59,242 nucleotides of DNA from an uncultured Bacteroidales bacterium (lineage in GTDB: Bacteria > Bacteroidota > Bacteroidia > Bacteroidales > Bacteroidaceae): assembly GCA_902768605.1 (NCBI GenBank), contig CACXLY010000006.1, positions 1-59,242 on the forward strand, in the 5' to 3' direction. Positions 25,231 to 33,783 of this stretch are shown piece after piece. Positions within the stretch are counted from its first letter, which is position 1, and each line of letters begins with the position of its first letter. The translations under genes were made by a program, and so were the position numbers. The notes under the pieces were generated by a model, which did no database searches, was not told where the DNA came from, and saw nothing but the letters and a program-made list of their open reading frames with translations.

Positions 25231-26094
25231 ATGAAACTGACAGGAAGAAGAGAAAGTACAAACGTGGACGACCGTCGCGGCATGTCGGCTGCCAAGGCTG
25301 GCGGTCTGGGCATCGGTGGCATCATCATTGCCCTGATTATCTCGTTCATCACGGGCGCTAACCCCCTCGACATGCTGACCAATGCCGGCATGCTGGGCAA
25401 CATCACCGAACAGGCAGAGGGCGGTCGCGAGTTCACGGAGGAAGAACAGGCGCTCGCCACGTTCTCCAAGCAAATCCTTGCCGGCACGGAAGATGTCTGG
25501 ACAGAGGAGTTCAAGAAGATTGGCCGCACCTACGAGCCGCCAAAGATGGTGCTCTACACGGGCGCAGTGCAGACAGGCTGCGGCAACGGCTCGGCAAGCA
25601 TGGGCCCCTTCTATTGCTCAGCCGACCAGTGCCTCTACATCGACCTCTCGTTCTTCACGTCGATGAAGCAGCAGCTCGGTGCCGACGGTGACTTCGCCTA
25701 TGCCTACGTCATCGCTCACGAAGTGGGACATCACGTGGAATACCTGCTCGGCACGCTCGGCAAGGTGCATCAGCAGATGTCGAAACTCAACCAGACAGAG
25801 GCCAACAAGCTGAGCGTGCGCCTCGAACTCCTTGCCGACTTCTATGCAGGCGTCTGGGCATATCACGACAACAAGATGTTCGGAAGTCTGGAAGACGGCG
25901 ACCTCGAGGAGGCCATCAACTGCGCGCAGGTCATCGGCGACAACTATCTGCAGGAGAAGGCCCGCGGCTACTCTCAGCCCGAGACCTTCACCCACGGCAC
26001 CTCCAAGCAGCGCATGAAGTGGCTCAAACTTGGCCTACAGACAGGCGACATCCGCCGCGGCACAACCTTCCAATGCAGCGACGCCGAGCTCTAA
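25231..26094 (+). CDS. Neutral zinc metallopeptidase (YpfJ family)
   Basis: 287 residues. Basic N-terminus, one membrane helix (about residues 27-45, GLGIGGIIIALIISFITG), then an extracytoplasmic peptidase domain. The zinc motif is HEVGH at residues 163-167 in YVIAHEVGHHVEYLLG. Family words include MVLYTGAVQTGCGNGSASMG, FYCSADQCLYIDLSFF, ELLADFYAGVWAY and GTSKQRMKWLKLGLQTGD. Single gene; physiological substrate unknown. Ends four bp from the convergent Fic gene. Confidence 0.9.
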   Translation: MKLTGRRESTNVDDRRGMSAAKAGGLGIGGIIIALIISFITGANPLDMLTNAGMLGNITEQAEGGREFTEEEQALATFSKQILAGTEDVWTEEFKKIGRTYEPPKMVLYTGAVQTGCGNGSASMGPFYCSADQCLYIDLSFFTSMKQQLGADGDFAYAYVIAHEVGHHVEYLLGTLGKVHQQMSKLNQTEANKLSVRLELLADFYAGVWAYHDNKMFGSLEDGDLEEAINCAQVIGDNYLQEKARGYSQPETFTHGTSKQRMKWLKLGLQTGDIRRGTTFQCSDAEL

Positions 26095-26098
26095 GTTC

Positions 26099-26881
26099 TT
26101 AAAAGAGAAAATTCATTGTACCTGACGAGTTGGAGCGTTTCTGCTTCAACTCGTTTTGCATACGCCGGATAGCAGTCTTGTAGAAGAACGTCACAAGAAA
26201 CTCGATGCTGTCCGAATGGAACAATTTCAATGCGCGGATATATTCTTCCTTCGCTTCGCAAGGAATAATAACAATCGGGTGTCCGCTCTGCAGCAGAATC
26301 TTGTTCGAAAGCAATCTGCCCATACGTCCATTGCCGTCGCGGAAAGGATGCAAGTAAATGAAGTAGCCATGAAAAGTAGCGGCGATAAACATACGAGGGA
26401 GGTCGCCTTTCAAAGCTTTTTCGGTCTCCTCAAATAATGATGGAACTTTGCGAATCAATTCCTCGTGGTCGCCAAACAATGTATCTCCTGCAGCCATATC
26501 CATCGTCGTATATTCTCCGGGCTTTGCTCCAGGATGGCGATATTCAATTGTGTGTTCTGTAAGAATTTTGTGAAGCTGGAGCAGATAGTCCTCCGTTAAA
26601 GGCTCGTGGCAAGTCTGTGCCATAAACTCGAAAGCATGGAAGTGGTCGAGCATCTCCATTGTCTCCACCAAAGGCTTTCCCTGAGGCACCACGCCAAGGC
26701 TTAGCTCCTTCAGTGCCCTCGTGTCGTTTATGGAATATGAGTTCCCCTCGATGCCGCAACTATGTGCAGAGAAAAGCACCTCGTTGTACGTCAACAATTC
26801 CTCCGGCGACATCTTGTCTGTCACCTTTTGCTGGTATTCCAGCATCAGCTCGCCGTACTCTTTCTCTAAGTCTTCACACAT
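26099..26881 (-). CDS. Fic family protein with N-terminal inhibitory motif
   Basis: 260 residues. The Fic core motif HPFRDGNGRMGR (178-189) has the catalytic histidine and the phosphate-binding GNGR, so AMP transfer is chemically possible. SCGIEG at 41-46 matches the (S/T)xxxE(G/N) inhibitory helix in the N-terminal part of the same chain, i.e. a class II, self-inhibited enzyme. There is no separate antitoxin gene. Target unknown; typical class II members modify cytosolic proteins in response to nucleotide or chaperone state. Confidence 0.92.
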   Translation of the reverse strand: MCEDLEKEYGELMLEYQQKVTDKMSPEELLTYNEVLFSAHSCGIEGNSYSINDTRALKELSLGVVPQGKPLVETMEMLDHFHAFEFMAQTCHEPLTEDYLLQLHKILTEHTIEYRHPGAKPGEYTTMDMAAGDTLFGDHEELIRKVPSLFEETEKALKGDLPRMFIAATFHGYFIYLHPFRDGNGRMGRLLSNKILLQSGHPIVIIPCEAKEEYIRALKLFHSDSIEFLVTFFYKTAIRRMQNELKQKRSNSSGTMNFLF

Positions 26882-26904
26882 AAACGTACACGTAATTTCT
26901 GCTG

Positions 26905-26912
26905 CAAAGGTA
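26905..26912 (-). promoter_or_regulatory. -7 promoter motif TACCTTTG for the Fic gene
   Basis: Read on the minus strand about 24 nt before the start codon; followed by GC. Confidence 0.65.
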
Positions 26913-26979
26913 CAGAAAAAATCAATTCTTCACAACAAAGAGTACAGAAAGTTACAAGAAAAGTACAGAATCTAATGTG

Positions 26980-27004
26980 GCAGCCACACAGAACGTGTGG
27001 CTGC
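26980..27004. terminator. Stem-loop, probable terminator of the small-protein gene
   Basis: GCAGCCACAC (26980-26989) pairs perfectly with GTGTGGCTGC (26995-27004) around a 5-nt loop. The T run is poor on either strand, so it may stabilise the 3' end rather than terminate. Confidence 0.55.
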
Positions 27005-27061
27005 TTGCATGTCGTTTGTATTATTTCAATCCAGAGACCGTTACTTTGATAGTGGAGTCAT

Positions 27062-27226
27062 CTACCACTCATCGTCCCAGATACTGTGTTTATCCTTAAC
27101 CAGTGCTCCTCCTGGATTCTGCGGGTCGTCTGTATAAACATCTTGATCTGTTGTTGATGTTGAAATCAGGTGTTTAGTCCTGATTCCTATCTGTATTATT
27201 TGCGGAGCATTATAAGTTGATTTCAT
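27062..27226 (-). CDS. Small protein, 54 aa, ends HSIWDDEW
   Basis: Translated by hand from the minus strand: N-terminus MKSTYNAPQIIQIGIRTKHL, middle ISTSTTDQDVYTDDPQNPGG, C-terminus KDKHSIWDDEW then TAG. It starts six bp after the stop of the secreted leucine-rich protein, so the two are almost certainly one transcript. Layout and ends match the 57-residue protein at 4001. No signal peptide, no cysteine. Function unknown. Confidence 0.78.
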   Translation of the reverse strand: MKSTYNAPQIIQIGIRTKHLISTSTTDQDVYTDDPQNPGGALVKDKHSIWDDEW

Positions 27227-27232
27227 ATACTT

Positions 27233-29437
27233 TTATTTGATAAATACCTTTTTGCCATTGATGATATTTATTCCCTTTTGAGCCTTGTTCAGACGTTGAC
27301 CCGCAAGGTTGAAGATATTCTCGTCTTTTAAGGGAGAGTTAGAGAGGGTCTTGATGCTTGTCGCATCATCATCACTTTCATCATCAAGGATAACCTTCAG
27401 AGCCTTGACGCCAGTCACACTCGCTGTCGGCAGCTGCAAGTAAGCCTTGCCTGCTGCCAGCTCACCAGAAGTGGAGAGTGTGTAGAAGCCTACACCATGC
27501 GTGCCATTTGCAAGGATAAAGTTAGTTTTATCACCATCTGTGGGATAAATGGTGGTAGCTTTTGTCACGCCTTTCAGCAGATTGGAATAAGTCACGTCTG
27601 TCGTCGTTCGTGGGATTTTATAGCTACCCTCTGCCCCCATAATATAAAGTCCTTCGCCAGCAGGTACTTCTGTAACTTTTGTCAGCGTTAGGGTGTTTGT
27701 GGTAGAGTCAAAATCGCTGGCTACGTAGGCCTTAATAGATGCGACCCCAGAGAAGTTTAAAGCATAGAGAGAGCTGAATGTGGTAAAACCAGAGTTACCG
27801 ACATTAATAGTATTGATTTCTATAATTTCCTTAAAATCCTTCCAATACTCAGCCGCCTCGTAAATAGCCTTGCATCCAGAGGGTACATATAGCGAAATAT
27901 AATGTCGCTGGTAGAATGTGTTTTCGTTAATGGTTAATGGTGTATCCTTGTCTACCCTTACATCATGCAACCTTATACAGTTAGCGAAGGCATTATTTCC
28001 TATGGATGTTATTGTACTTGGGATGTTGATTGATAGTAAATTTTGACAGCCATCGAATGCACGATATCCAATACTTGTAACACCTTCAGGAATTGTTACG
28101 GAACGTAATCTTTGAAAAGAGTATAAAGCGTATTGACCAATGGAAGTTACCCCGTCTGGGATAACTACATCTGTTACCTCATTGCCATTAATATAAAGAT
28201 GATCTCCATAACGCAATGGATTTGAATCGAAATCTTCAAAATGAATACTACAAATGCTTTCTATATCAGTGAACTCCACATAATTTATATAACCCGTGAT
28301 GAGATTAAATGCACCTGTCGCAATGGATGTGATACTGGCAGGAATGTTGATGTATGCGAGACTTCTACAGCCATAGAACGCATTGCGACCAATGGATATA
28401 ACACCATCTGGAATTATTACCGATGTTAGTCCTCTACAATCTTTAAATGCATTGTCGGCAATAGATGTAAGTCCTGTAAAGTATTGTAGCTCGTCAAAAG
28501 AGATAATAGATGTGTATTCGAAAACATTTTCGATTGTTGTAACAGCCGCTGCTTCCGAAAGACTCAAGACACCATCTCCATTCGTGTCCCAGTGTTCCAA
28601 GCATATCGCTTCAACCCTTGCATCTGCAAAAGTGATATATTCAACTATTTCTTTCCAACCACCTGCAGCCTCATATGCAGACTTACTACCCATTGGTACA
28701 TACAAAGTGGCATTTGCACGATTAGGAAAAGAATATGCCGGAATTATAATCGGATTATTATTTTTAATTGTCACTGATGTTAGATTTGGACAATTATAAA
28801 ATGCCCAAGTACCAAAGCTGGTTATTGATCCAGATATAACGAGGGTTTCCAAGCCAGGATTATCCATAAAAGTATAAGCCGGCACTGAGGTAACATTATT
28901 CCCCAATGTTAAGGATGTAAATTTACAGTTACTGAAAGGATAATACACATCTTCATCGTCTTCATAGTATGGAATTTCTCGATCTATTATAAGTGCGCCC
29001 CTGTAATTACTAAAAGAACCTCTACGTATCCGAGTAAGATTATTACCTTGAATGGTAACGGAAGTTACAGAGCAATTTTCAAAAGAATTTTCCATAATAT
29101 CTACTACACGATAGGTCGTTCCGTTGTATGTTACTGTTTCTGGAATAACAATATCTCCGCTCATGTCCGAGGTGAAGTATACATTGTAAGGATTTCCCCA
29201 TATATCATTGTCATCTTCATCTTGGCCCAACCACTCATAATTAACATAATAATCATATCCATCAGGAACACTCCCTCCATTTTTTGTAGATATTAGAGAC
29301 TGAAATGTCACAATCGCAGTTGAATTCCAATCTTGTTTCAAATAATAAATTCCATTAGCCTTAAAATCGTAGGCCATCGCGTTGACGTAGATGCCAAACA
29401 GTGCCAGCAGGGTTAGAAATAATTGTTTTAGTTTCAT
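27233..29437 (-). CDS. BspA-like leucine-rich repeat surface protein
   Basis: 734 residues with a signal peptide (MKLKQLFLTLLALFGIYVNAMA). Repeats of the LRR_5/BspA type follow: ALYSFQRLRSVTIPEGVTSI, AFDGCQNLLSINIPSTITSI and others through about residue 560. A calcium-loop-like DTNGDGVLSLSEA (about 285) followed by ISFDELQYFTGLTSI is a combination common in Prevotella surface proteins. A final beta domain (FTTFSSLYALNFSGV ...) and a sorting-like tail (FNLAGQRLNKAQKGINIING, KKVFIK) close it. Just before the tail, NSPLKDEN is encoded by a fragment of the palindromic coding repeat (27325-27352). Markedly AT-rich. Probable adhesin; transcription likely passes through the structured RNA at 29495-29660. 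Confidence 0.88.
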   Translation of the reverse strand: MKLKQLFLTLLALFGIYVNAMAYDFKANGIYYLKQDWNSTAIVTFQSLISTKNGGSVPDGYDYYVNYEWLGQDEDDNDIWGNPYNVYFTSDMSGDIVIPETVTYNGTTYRVVDIMENSFENCSVTSVTIQGNNLTRIRRGSFSNYRGALIIDREIPYYEDDEDVYYPFSNCKFTSLTLGNNVTSVPAYTFMDNPGLETLVISGSITSFGTWAFYNCPNLTSVTIKNNNPIIIPAYSFPNRANATLYVPMGSKSAYEAAGGWKEIVEYITFADARVEAICLEHWDTNGDGVLSLSEAAAVTTIENVFEYTSIISFDELQYFTGLTSIADNAFKDCRGLTSVIIPDGVISIGRNAFYGCRSLAYINIPASITSIATGAFNLITGYINYVEFTDIESICSIHFEDFDSNPLRYGDHLYINGNEVTDVVIPDGVTSIGQYALYSFQRLRSVTIPEGVTSIGYRAFDGCQNLLSINIPSTITSIGNNAFANCIRLHDVRVDKDTPLTINENTFYQRHYISLYVPSGCKAIYEAAEYWKDFKEIIEINTINVGNSGFTTFSSLYALNFSGVASIKAYVASDFDSTTNTLTLTKVTEVPAGEGLYIMGAEGSYKIPRTTTDVTYSNLLKGVTKATTIYPTDGDKTNFILANGTHGVGFYTLSTSGELAAGKAYLQLPTASVTGVKALKVILDDESDDDATSIKTLSNSPLKDENIFNLAGQRLNKAQKGINIINGKKVFIK

Positions 29438-29494
29438 AATGTAAAATGTTTAGTTATTATTAATTTAGTTATTTGTCTTTTCTCGTATATAAAC

Positions 29495-29660
29495 AAAAAA
29501 AACGTGGACTTCATCGTCTACGTTCTCCCTGGTATCGGCAAACACCATTGCTATCATATACGAGTAAAAGCCCACGCCGTAACAACGTGAGCATCCTGGA
29601 CTTACTCATGATAGCTCTTTGTTGAAATTTTGCCGATTTCGGGGAGAGCATGAATTTAAG
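29495..29660 (-). ncRNA. Candidate structured RNA with terminator, upstream of BspA-like gene
   Basis: A long interrupted helix can be drawn: 524-529 with 642-647, 534-542 with 629-637 (nine pairs), 550-557 with 608-615 (eight pairs), 562-567 with 602-607, and apical 570-576 with 586-592 (add 29000). Read on the minus strand, the single imperfect apical pair is G-U; on the plus strand it would be C-A. The 3' end (minus) is a hairpin 29502-29523 followed by eight U, a good terminator. The BspA-like start lies about 58 nt beyond, without a recognisable own promoter. So it is either a termination-controlled leader or an independent RNA (6S-like rods are one possibility). No known riboswitch class recognised. 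Confidence 0.55.
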
Positions 29661-29733
29661 TTGGACGCTTTTTGTCTATATGTCTAATCTTCTTTGTTTA
29701 TGCCATAGGCTTTATTCTATTGAAAATTGATAA

Positions 29734-30073
29734 TTAAAATATGGACTCTATTATTTTGTCAACAATCTCGTTAAAATACTGCTCTTTTATGCTTCCGAGA
29801 CGACGAACAACATCACGTTCAATGTAACCTGTTATAATTTGGCACTACCACACTCGGCTTGGCAAAGGTGTGCCCGACAATCATCTCGTCGGTAAGACAA
29901 TAGGAATACTGAGGATTGAGCCAATCGTTGGAAGTGATGAGTACAAGATAGAACATGCCATCTTCTGCATCTTGCAGTTCATCATTTGAAACGATAATAG
30001 CAGGATGAGGTTTGAATGTCCCGTCTGGAAAGAAAAAACTGACCTCTACGATGTCTCTTTGATGGTATTTCAT
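29734..30073 (-). pseudogene. Frameshifted MazF/PemK-like toxin
   Basis: The readable start MKYHQRDIVEVSFFFPDGTF and PAIIVSND, FYLVLITSND and PSVVVPNYNRLH are typical of PemK/MazF-like growth inhibitors. The frame then stops at 29819. In the next frame the expected end is intact: ERDVVRRLGSIKEQYFNEIV followed by DKIIESIF and a stop at 29734. Removing one T near 29822 would restore a protein of about 112 residues. So the gene is broken by one extra base, or the base is a sequencing error. It overlaps the antitoxin gene by ATGA. Confidence 0.8.
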
Positions 30074-30279
30074 AGATAACGAGCTATTACTCTTGACATT
30101 GACTTCTGTGAGTGGGCAAGAAATGCGTCCCTTGCTGCTCGATGAGCTTCTATCTCTTCGGGAGTGGGTTCGTCAGGCTTTATTTCCTTTTGAATGAACA
30201 GCCCTGTGGCCAACAATGTCGCAAGCTTACGCCGTGCAAGAGCATTGTGTTGATTATATTCTAATGTTACGGTACACAT
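30070..30279 (-). CDS. Small antitoxin-like protein
   Basis: 69 residues (N-terminus MCTVTLEYNQHNALARRKLA, then LLATGLFIQKE and an acidic C-terminal helix). Position and ATGA overlap with the MazF/PemK-like gene make it the cognate antitoxin. The N-terminal VTLEYNQHNALAR... is like the ribbon or DNA-contact part of such antitoxins, but no named family was recognised. Promoter TATCTTTG on the minus strand at 30320-30313. Confidence 0.7.
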   Translation of the reverse strand: MCTVTLEYNQHNALARRKLATLLATGLFIQKEIKPDEPTPEEIEAHRAARDAFLAHSQKSMSRVIARYL

Positions 30280-30310
30280 GTCCTTATTTATTTATAGTAT
30301 TATTTTGTAC

Positions 30311-30443
30311 TGCAAAGATACGAATTATAAATGAAAAAATGAAAAGTGAAGAGAGGAAAAATAACGCTTCATGCGCCGATTCAGCAAAATCCACGTGTGA
30401 ATATTGCGAAATTCTCGTGTGGATTCGATAAACTATACACGTG
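30311..30443. repeat. Promoter-region direct repeat, copy A
   Basis: About 133 bp nearly identical to 33578-33711, same orientation. It contains the minus-strand promoter of the antitoxin gene, an ATGAAAAAATGAAAAGTGAAG stretch and 22-bp-period units (CACGTGTGAATATTGCGAAA and so on). Copies A and B precede two consecutive minus-strand units. Confidence 0.88.
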
Positions 30444-30499
30444 TAATTGCCAAACTGCTCACGCGATCTTATTTTCTTATTATCTTAATTTCTTATTTT

Positions 30500-33400
30500 T
30501 TATTTTACGAGCACCTTGCGTCCGTTCGTGATGTTGATGCCCTTTTGTGGTTTGCTTACGCGCTGACCGGAAAGATTGAAGATGCCGTCCTTAGAGGCCT
30601 CAAGGTCCTTTGAGTATTTAAGGTCGCTTATTCCATCGAAGATGTCGTAGAAGAGTTCCCAAACGTTGGCAAACATATAGGCTTCGTGGCAACCGGCAGG
30701 AACATTGAGCGTTACGCCCTGATAATGACTTTCGGTAAAGGTTGTGTAGTCTATTGAAGGAGGTTCTGTTGCCCAGCAATTAACTTCCTGTAGAGCCGTG
30801 CAGCCATCGAAGCACATCATGCCTATGCTCTGCACATTCTCGGGGATGGTGATGCTGGTCAGAAGGGGACAGTCCTTGAAGCTGCGGTTGCCGATTTTCG
30901 TCACCGTCGAGGGGATGATGACCCTTGTCAGTTGTGAGCTGCTGAGGAATGCCACGTTACCTATCTCGGTGACTGTGTAGGTGGTGCCTTTGTGCTTGAC
31001 TGTTGATGGGATGGTGACTTGTCCCCAATAGCTGTTGTAGCTGGGGTTGCGATGGACTACACTTACTGTGTTGGCACCTGTGATGGCGTAGAAGACCTTG
31101 CCATCCTGGAAGTGATAGGGCAGTTCGACGATATTGCCAAAGTTCTTCCAGACGTTATGAGCCATGTAGGCAGCCTTGCAGTCCTTCAGCACATAGAGTG
31201 TCAGGTCATTTATTTCCGAGCCGAAGGCATAGGGAGAGATTGTGGGCGGTGTCGTGGCCAGGCAAGTGATGTCGGAGTTGCTGGCATCGAGGAAGGCATC
31301 CACAAAGGCTTCATTCTCTATGCGGTCTATTGTGGCGGGAAGTGTCAGATGCTGCAGGTAGGGACAACGGTAGAAGGCGCGCTCGCCGATGGTTGTCACG
31401 ACATAGTACATGCCATTCTCTGGGCTTATTACATTTTCAGGTATTTCCACCGTGCCACTGTAGGTGCCATAGTTTGTATCCTTGTAAGTCACCTCGGCAG
31501 TTGCATTGCCTCCTGCATCCTTATAATAGATGTAGTCCACTTCGAAGTCATATTGCGCAGGTTCCTGAATGTTGGTGAAGTTCTTCCAATAAGGAGCTGC
31601 TTGGTAAAGCCCCATAGAGCCTGCAGGAACAATCAGAGGGACATCATAGTTCGAGAAAGTATTGGCATAAATGGTTGGAGGTGTTGGAGCGAGGCAAGTT
31701 ATCTTTTCCAAGTTCTCGCAACCTTCGAAAGCCAGTTCGCCAATATCTGTCACACTGCTTGGAATTGTAATGTCGGTCATTGTTACGCAGAAGAAGAAGG
31801 CTTTTGCCTCGATGGCTGTCACAAGGTAAGTTGTGCCAAGATAGCCAACAGAAGCAGGGATGACCACACTATCTCTATAAAAATCAAAGAAATCATGTCT
31901 GTTGGTTACAGCAACCGTGTTGTTGCCAGTTATCTTATAGAAGATGCCATCCTTCATGAAGTCGTATGGTTTGATGGAAAGATAGCCTGGATCTGAAGTG
32001 CCTCCATCAATATGGGCATAGGCTTTATCTATATGACTGGAATTATATTCTGTATCCTTTTCCCCACGAAGAACGTAGCAGCCGTCAAACATAGAGTCAG
32101 AATTATTAACTTTGTCCGTGTTCCAACCTGTGCCTACATATATCTTACTCAAATCATAACTACATGCAAACATCTTAGACATGTCCTCCACATTCCCCGT
32201 GTCAAAGCTACTCAAATCTACAAACACTATGTCGTTGCACATATCAAACATTTCGGACATATCTGTCACCCGCCCTGTATCAAAAGTACTCAAGTCGAGA
32301 TATTTCAGGTGGGTGCACTTCCAAAACATCTCTCTCATGCTCGTCACATTTGATGTATTGAAGTTGCTCAAATCAAGACTTGTCAAGCCCTCGCATCTGT
32401 CAAACATTTCTGACATGTCTGTCACTCCTGCAGTATTGAAATTGCCCAGATCAAGACTCGTTAAACTTTTGCAGTTACTGAACATGTGAGACATATCTGT
32501 TACATTTGATGTATTAAAGTTGCTCACGTCAAGACTTGTTAAGCTCTCGCAAGAACCAAACATAAGATCCATTTCTGTCACATTCATTGTGTTGAAATGG
32601 CTGACATTGAGACTTGTCAGAGATCTGCAGTCGTAGAACATCCAATCCATATCTATCACATTTTCCGTGTTGAAGTTGCTTAAATCAAGAGTTGTCAAGC
32701 TTCTGCAGTTTTCAAACATTCTGGACATGTCTGTCACATTCGATGTATCAAAGCTGCTCAAGTCAAGGCTTATCAAACTCTTGCAACCACCAAACATAAG
32801 ATGCATGTTTGTTACATTCTCTGTGTTGAAATTGCTTATGATGAGATATTTCAAAGCCTCGCAGCCCCAAAACATTGAACTCATGTCTGTCAAATTCCGC
32901 GTATCGAAGTTGCTCAAGTCAAGGCTCGTCAAAGCTTCACAGCCTTGAAACACATCAAACATATCTGTCACATTCGATGTGTTGAAGTTGCTGACATTGA
33001 GGCTTGTCAAGGATTTACAGAGATTGAACATGCTAGACATACGAGTTAACCTCGGGGTGTAGAAGTGACTCAAGTCGAGGCTTGTCAAACTTTCACACAA
33101 TTGAAACATGGCACCCATGTCTCTCACTTTTTCCGTATTAAAGTGACTCAGGTCAAGACTTGTCAAAGCCTTGCAGTTGTTGAACATAAAGCTCATATTT
33201 ACTACTTCGCTTGTGTTCAAGTTTGCCATTCCTTCGATGGAAGTAAGATTCTCCATGCCATCAAACCAACTATAGGTAGAAGTTGGGCGGGCATTTGCGT
33301 ATGACGAGTCAAACACGACTCTATTAACACTTAGCGCGTCATTTTCCCAAGGAAGGTGAGAATAGGTATACTCTCCAACGACCACTATATTATATGTAAC

Positions 33401-33553
33401 GGGATATGAAGTGCCAGGACGGCTGCTGCGCTGATTGTCATAGTAGAACGTCAAAGTGCCATCATTGAGAACCGTGTAGGCTTCCTGTGCTTTTACAGAC
33501 TGCAAACCAACTATTAATAGCAGGACGAGTGCCAAAAAGTTTCTGAGTTTCAT
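30500..33553 (-). CDS. BspA family surface protein with DUF285 repeat array
   Basis: 1017 residues with a signal peptide (MKLRNFLALVLLLIVGLQSVKA). About 14 tandem 25-residue DUF285 repeats, type SLDLSNFNTSNVTDMSxMF, occupy residues ~105-470. They are encoded by near-identical 75-bp DNA units (roughly 32050-33240). Then come LRR_5 segments (IEAKAFFFCVTMTDITIPSS, IGERAFYRCPYLQHLTLPAT, IGNRSFKDCPLLTSITIPEN) and a sorting-like tail (FNLSGQRVSKPQKGINITNG, RKVLVK). The residues before the tail (LKYSKDLEASKDG) look like a decayed copy of the 9-bp KDL repeat. Probable adhesin; the DNA repeats make copy-number variation likely. Confidence 0.9.
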   Translation of the reverse strand: MKLRNFLALVLLLIVGLQSVKAQEAYTVLNDGTLTFYYDNQRSSRPGTSYPVTYNIVVVGEYTYSHLPWENDALSVNRVVFDSSYANARPTSTYSWFDGMENLTSIEGMANLNTSEVVNMSFMFNNCKALTSLDLSHFNTEKVRDMGAMFQLCESLTSLDLSHFYTPRLTRMSSMFNLCKSLTSLNVSNFNTSNVTDMFDVFQGCEALTSLDLSNFDTRNLTDMSSMFWGCEALKYLIISNFNTENVTNMHLMFGGCKSLISLDLSSFDTSNVTDMSRMFENCRSLTTLDLSNFNTENVIDMDWMFYDCRSLTSLNVSHFNTMNVTEMDLMFGSCESLTSLDVSNFNTSNVTDMSHMFSNCKSLTSLDLGNFNTAGVTDMSEMFDRCEGLTSLDLSNFNTSNVTSMREMFWKCTHLKYLDLSTFDTGRVTDMSEMFDMCNDIVFVDLSSFDTGNVEDMSKMFACSYDLSKIYVGTGWNTDKVNNSDSMFDGCYVLRGEKDTEYNSSHIDKAYAHIDGGTSDPGYLSIKPYDFMKDGIFYKITGNNTVAVTNRHDFFDFYRDSVVIPASVGYLGTTYLVTAIEAKAFFFCVTMTDITIPSSVTDIGELAFEGCENLEKITCLAPTPPTIYANTFSNYDVPLIVPAGSMGLYQAAPYWKNFTNIQEPAQYDFEVDYIYYKDAGGNATAEVTYKDTNYGTYSGTVEIPENVISPENGMYYVVTTIGERAFYRCPYLQHLTLPATIDRIENEAFVDAFLDASNSDITCLATTPPTISPYAFGSEINDLTLYVLKDCKAAYMAHNVWKNFGNIVELPYHFQDGKVFYAITGANTVSVVHRNPSYNSYWGQVTIPSTVKHKGTTYTVTEIGNVAFLSSSQLTRVIIPSTVTKIGNRSFKDCPLLTSITIPENVQSIGMMCFDGCTALQEVNCWATEPPSIDYTTFTESHYQGVTLNVPAGCHEAYMFANVWELFYDIFDGISDLKYSKDLEASKDGIFNLSGQRVSKPQKGINITNGRKVLVK

Positions 33554-33577
33554 AGTTGTTCTGTTTATGTTTCCGTT

Positions 33578-33711
33578 TGCAAAGATACACTTTATAAATG
33601 AAAAAATGAAAAGTGAAGAGAGAAAAAATAACGCTTAATGCGCCGATTCAGCAAAAACCACGTGTGAATATTGCAAAATCCTCGTATGGATTCGATAAAC
33701 TACACACGTGA
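33578..33711. repeat. Promoter-region direct repeat, copy B
   Basis: Matches 30311-30443 with about a dozen differences. On the minus strand it carries TATCTTTG (33587-33580), 27 nt from the start of the BspA gene. The 22-bp units are present too. Confidence 0.88.
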
Positions 33712-33728
33712 AGTTTTAGTTGGGATTA

Positions 33729-33760
33729 TTTGGTAATGTACGTGTTTCTTTGTACCTTTG
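33729..33760 (+). promoter_or_regulatory. Promoter of the DUF2027 gene
   Basis: TTTG (33729-33732) and TACCTTTG (33753-33760) with a 20-nt spacer: the full Bacteroidetes consensus. Its position shows that the true start is ATG 33784, not the upstream in-frame ATG at 33730. Confidence 0.8.
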
Positions 33761-33783
33761 CGGTGCAATACACAAACAAGACT

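Noticed and set aside
29495..29660. Retron or group II intron RNA
   Set aside because: No reverse transcriptase gene lies within reach, and the helix pattern is a simple rod followed by a terminator.
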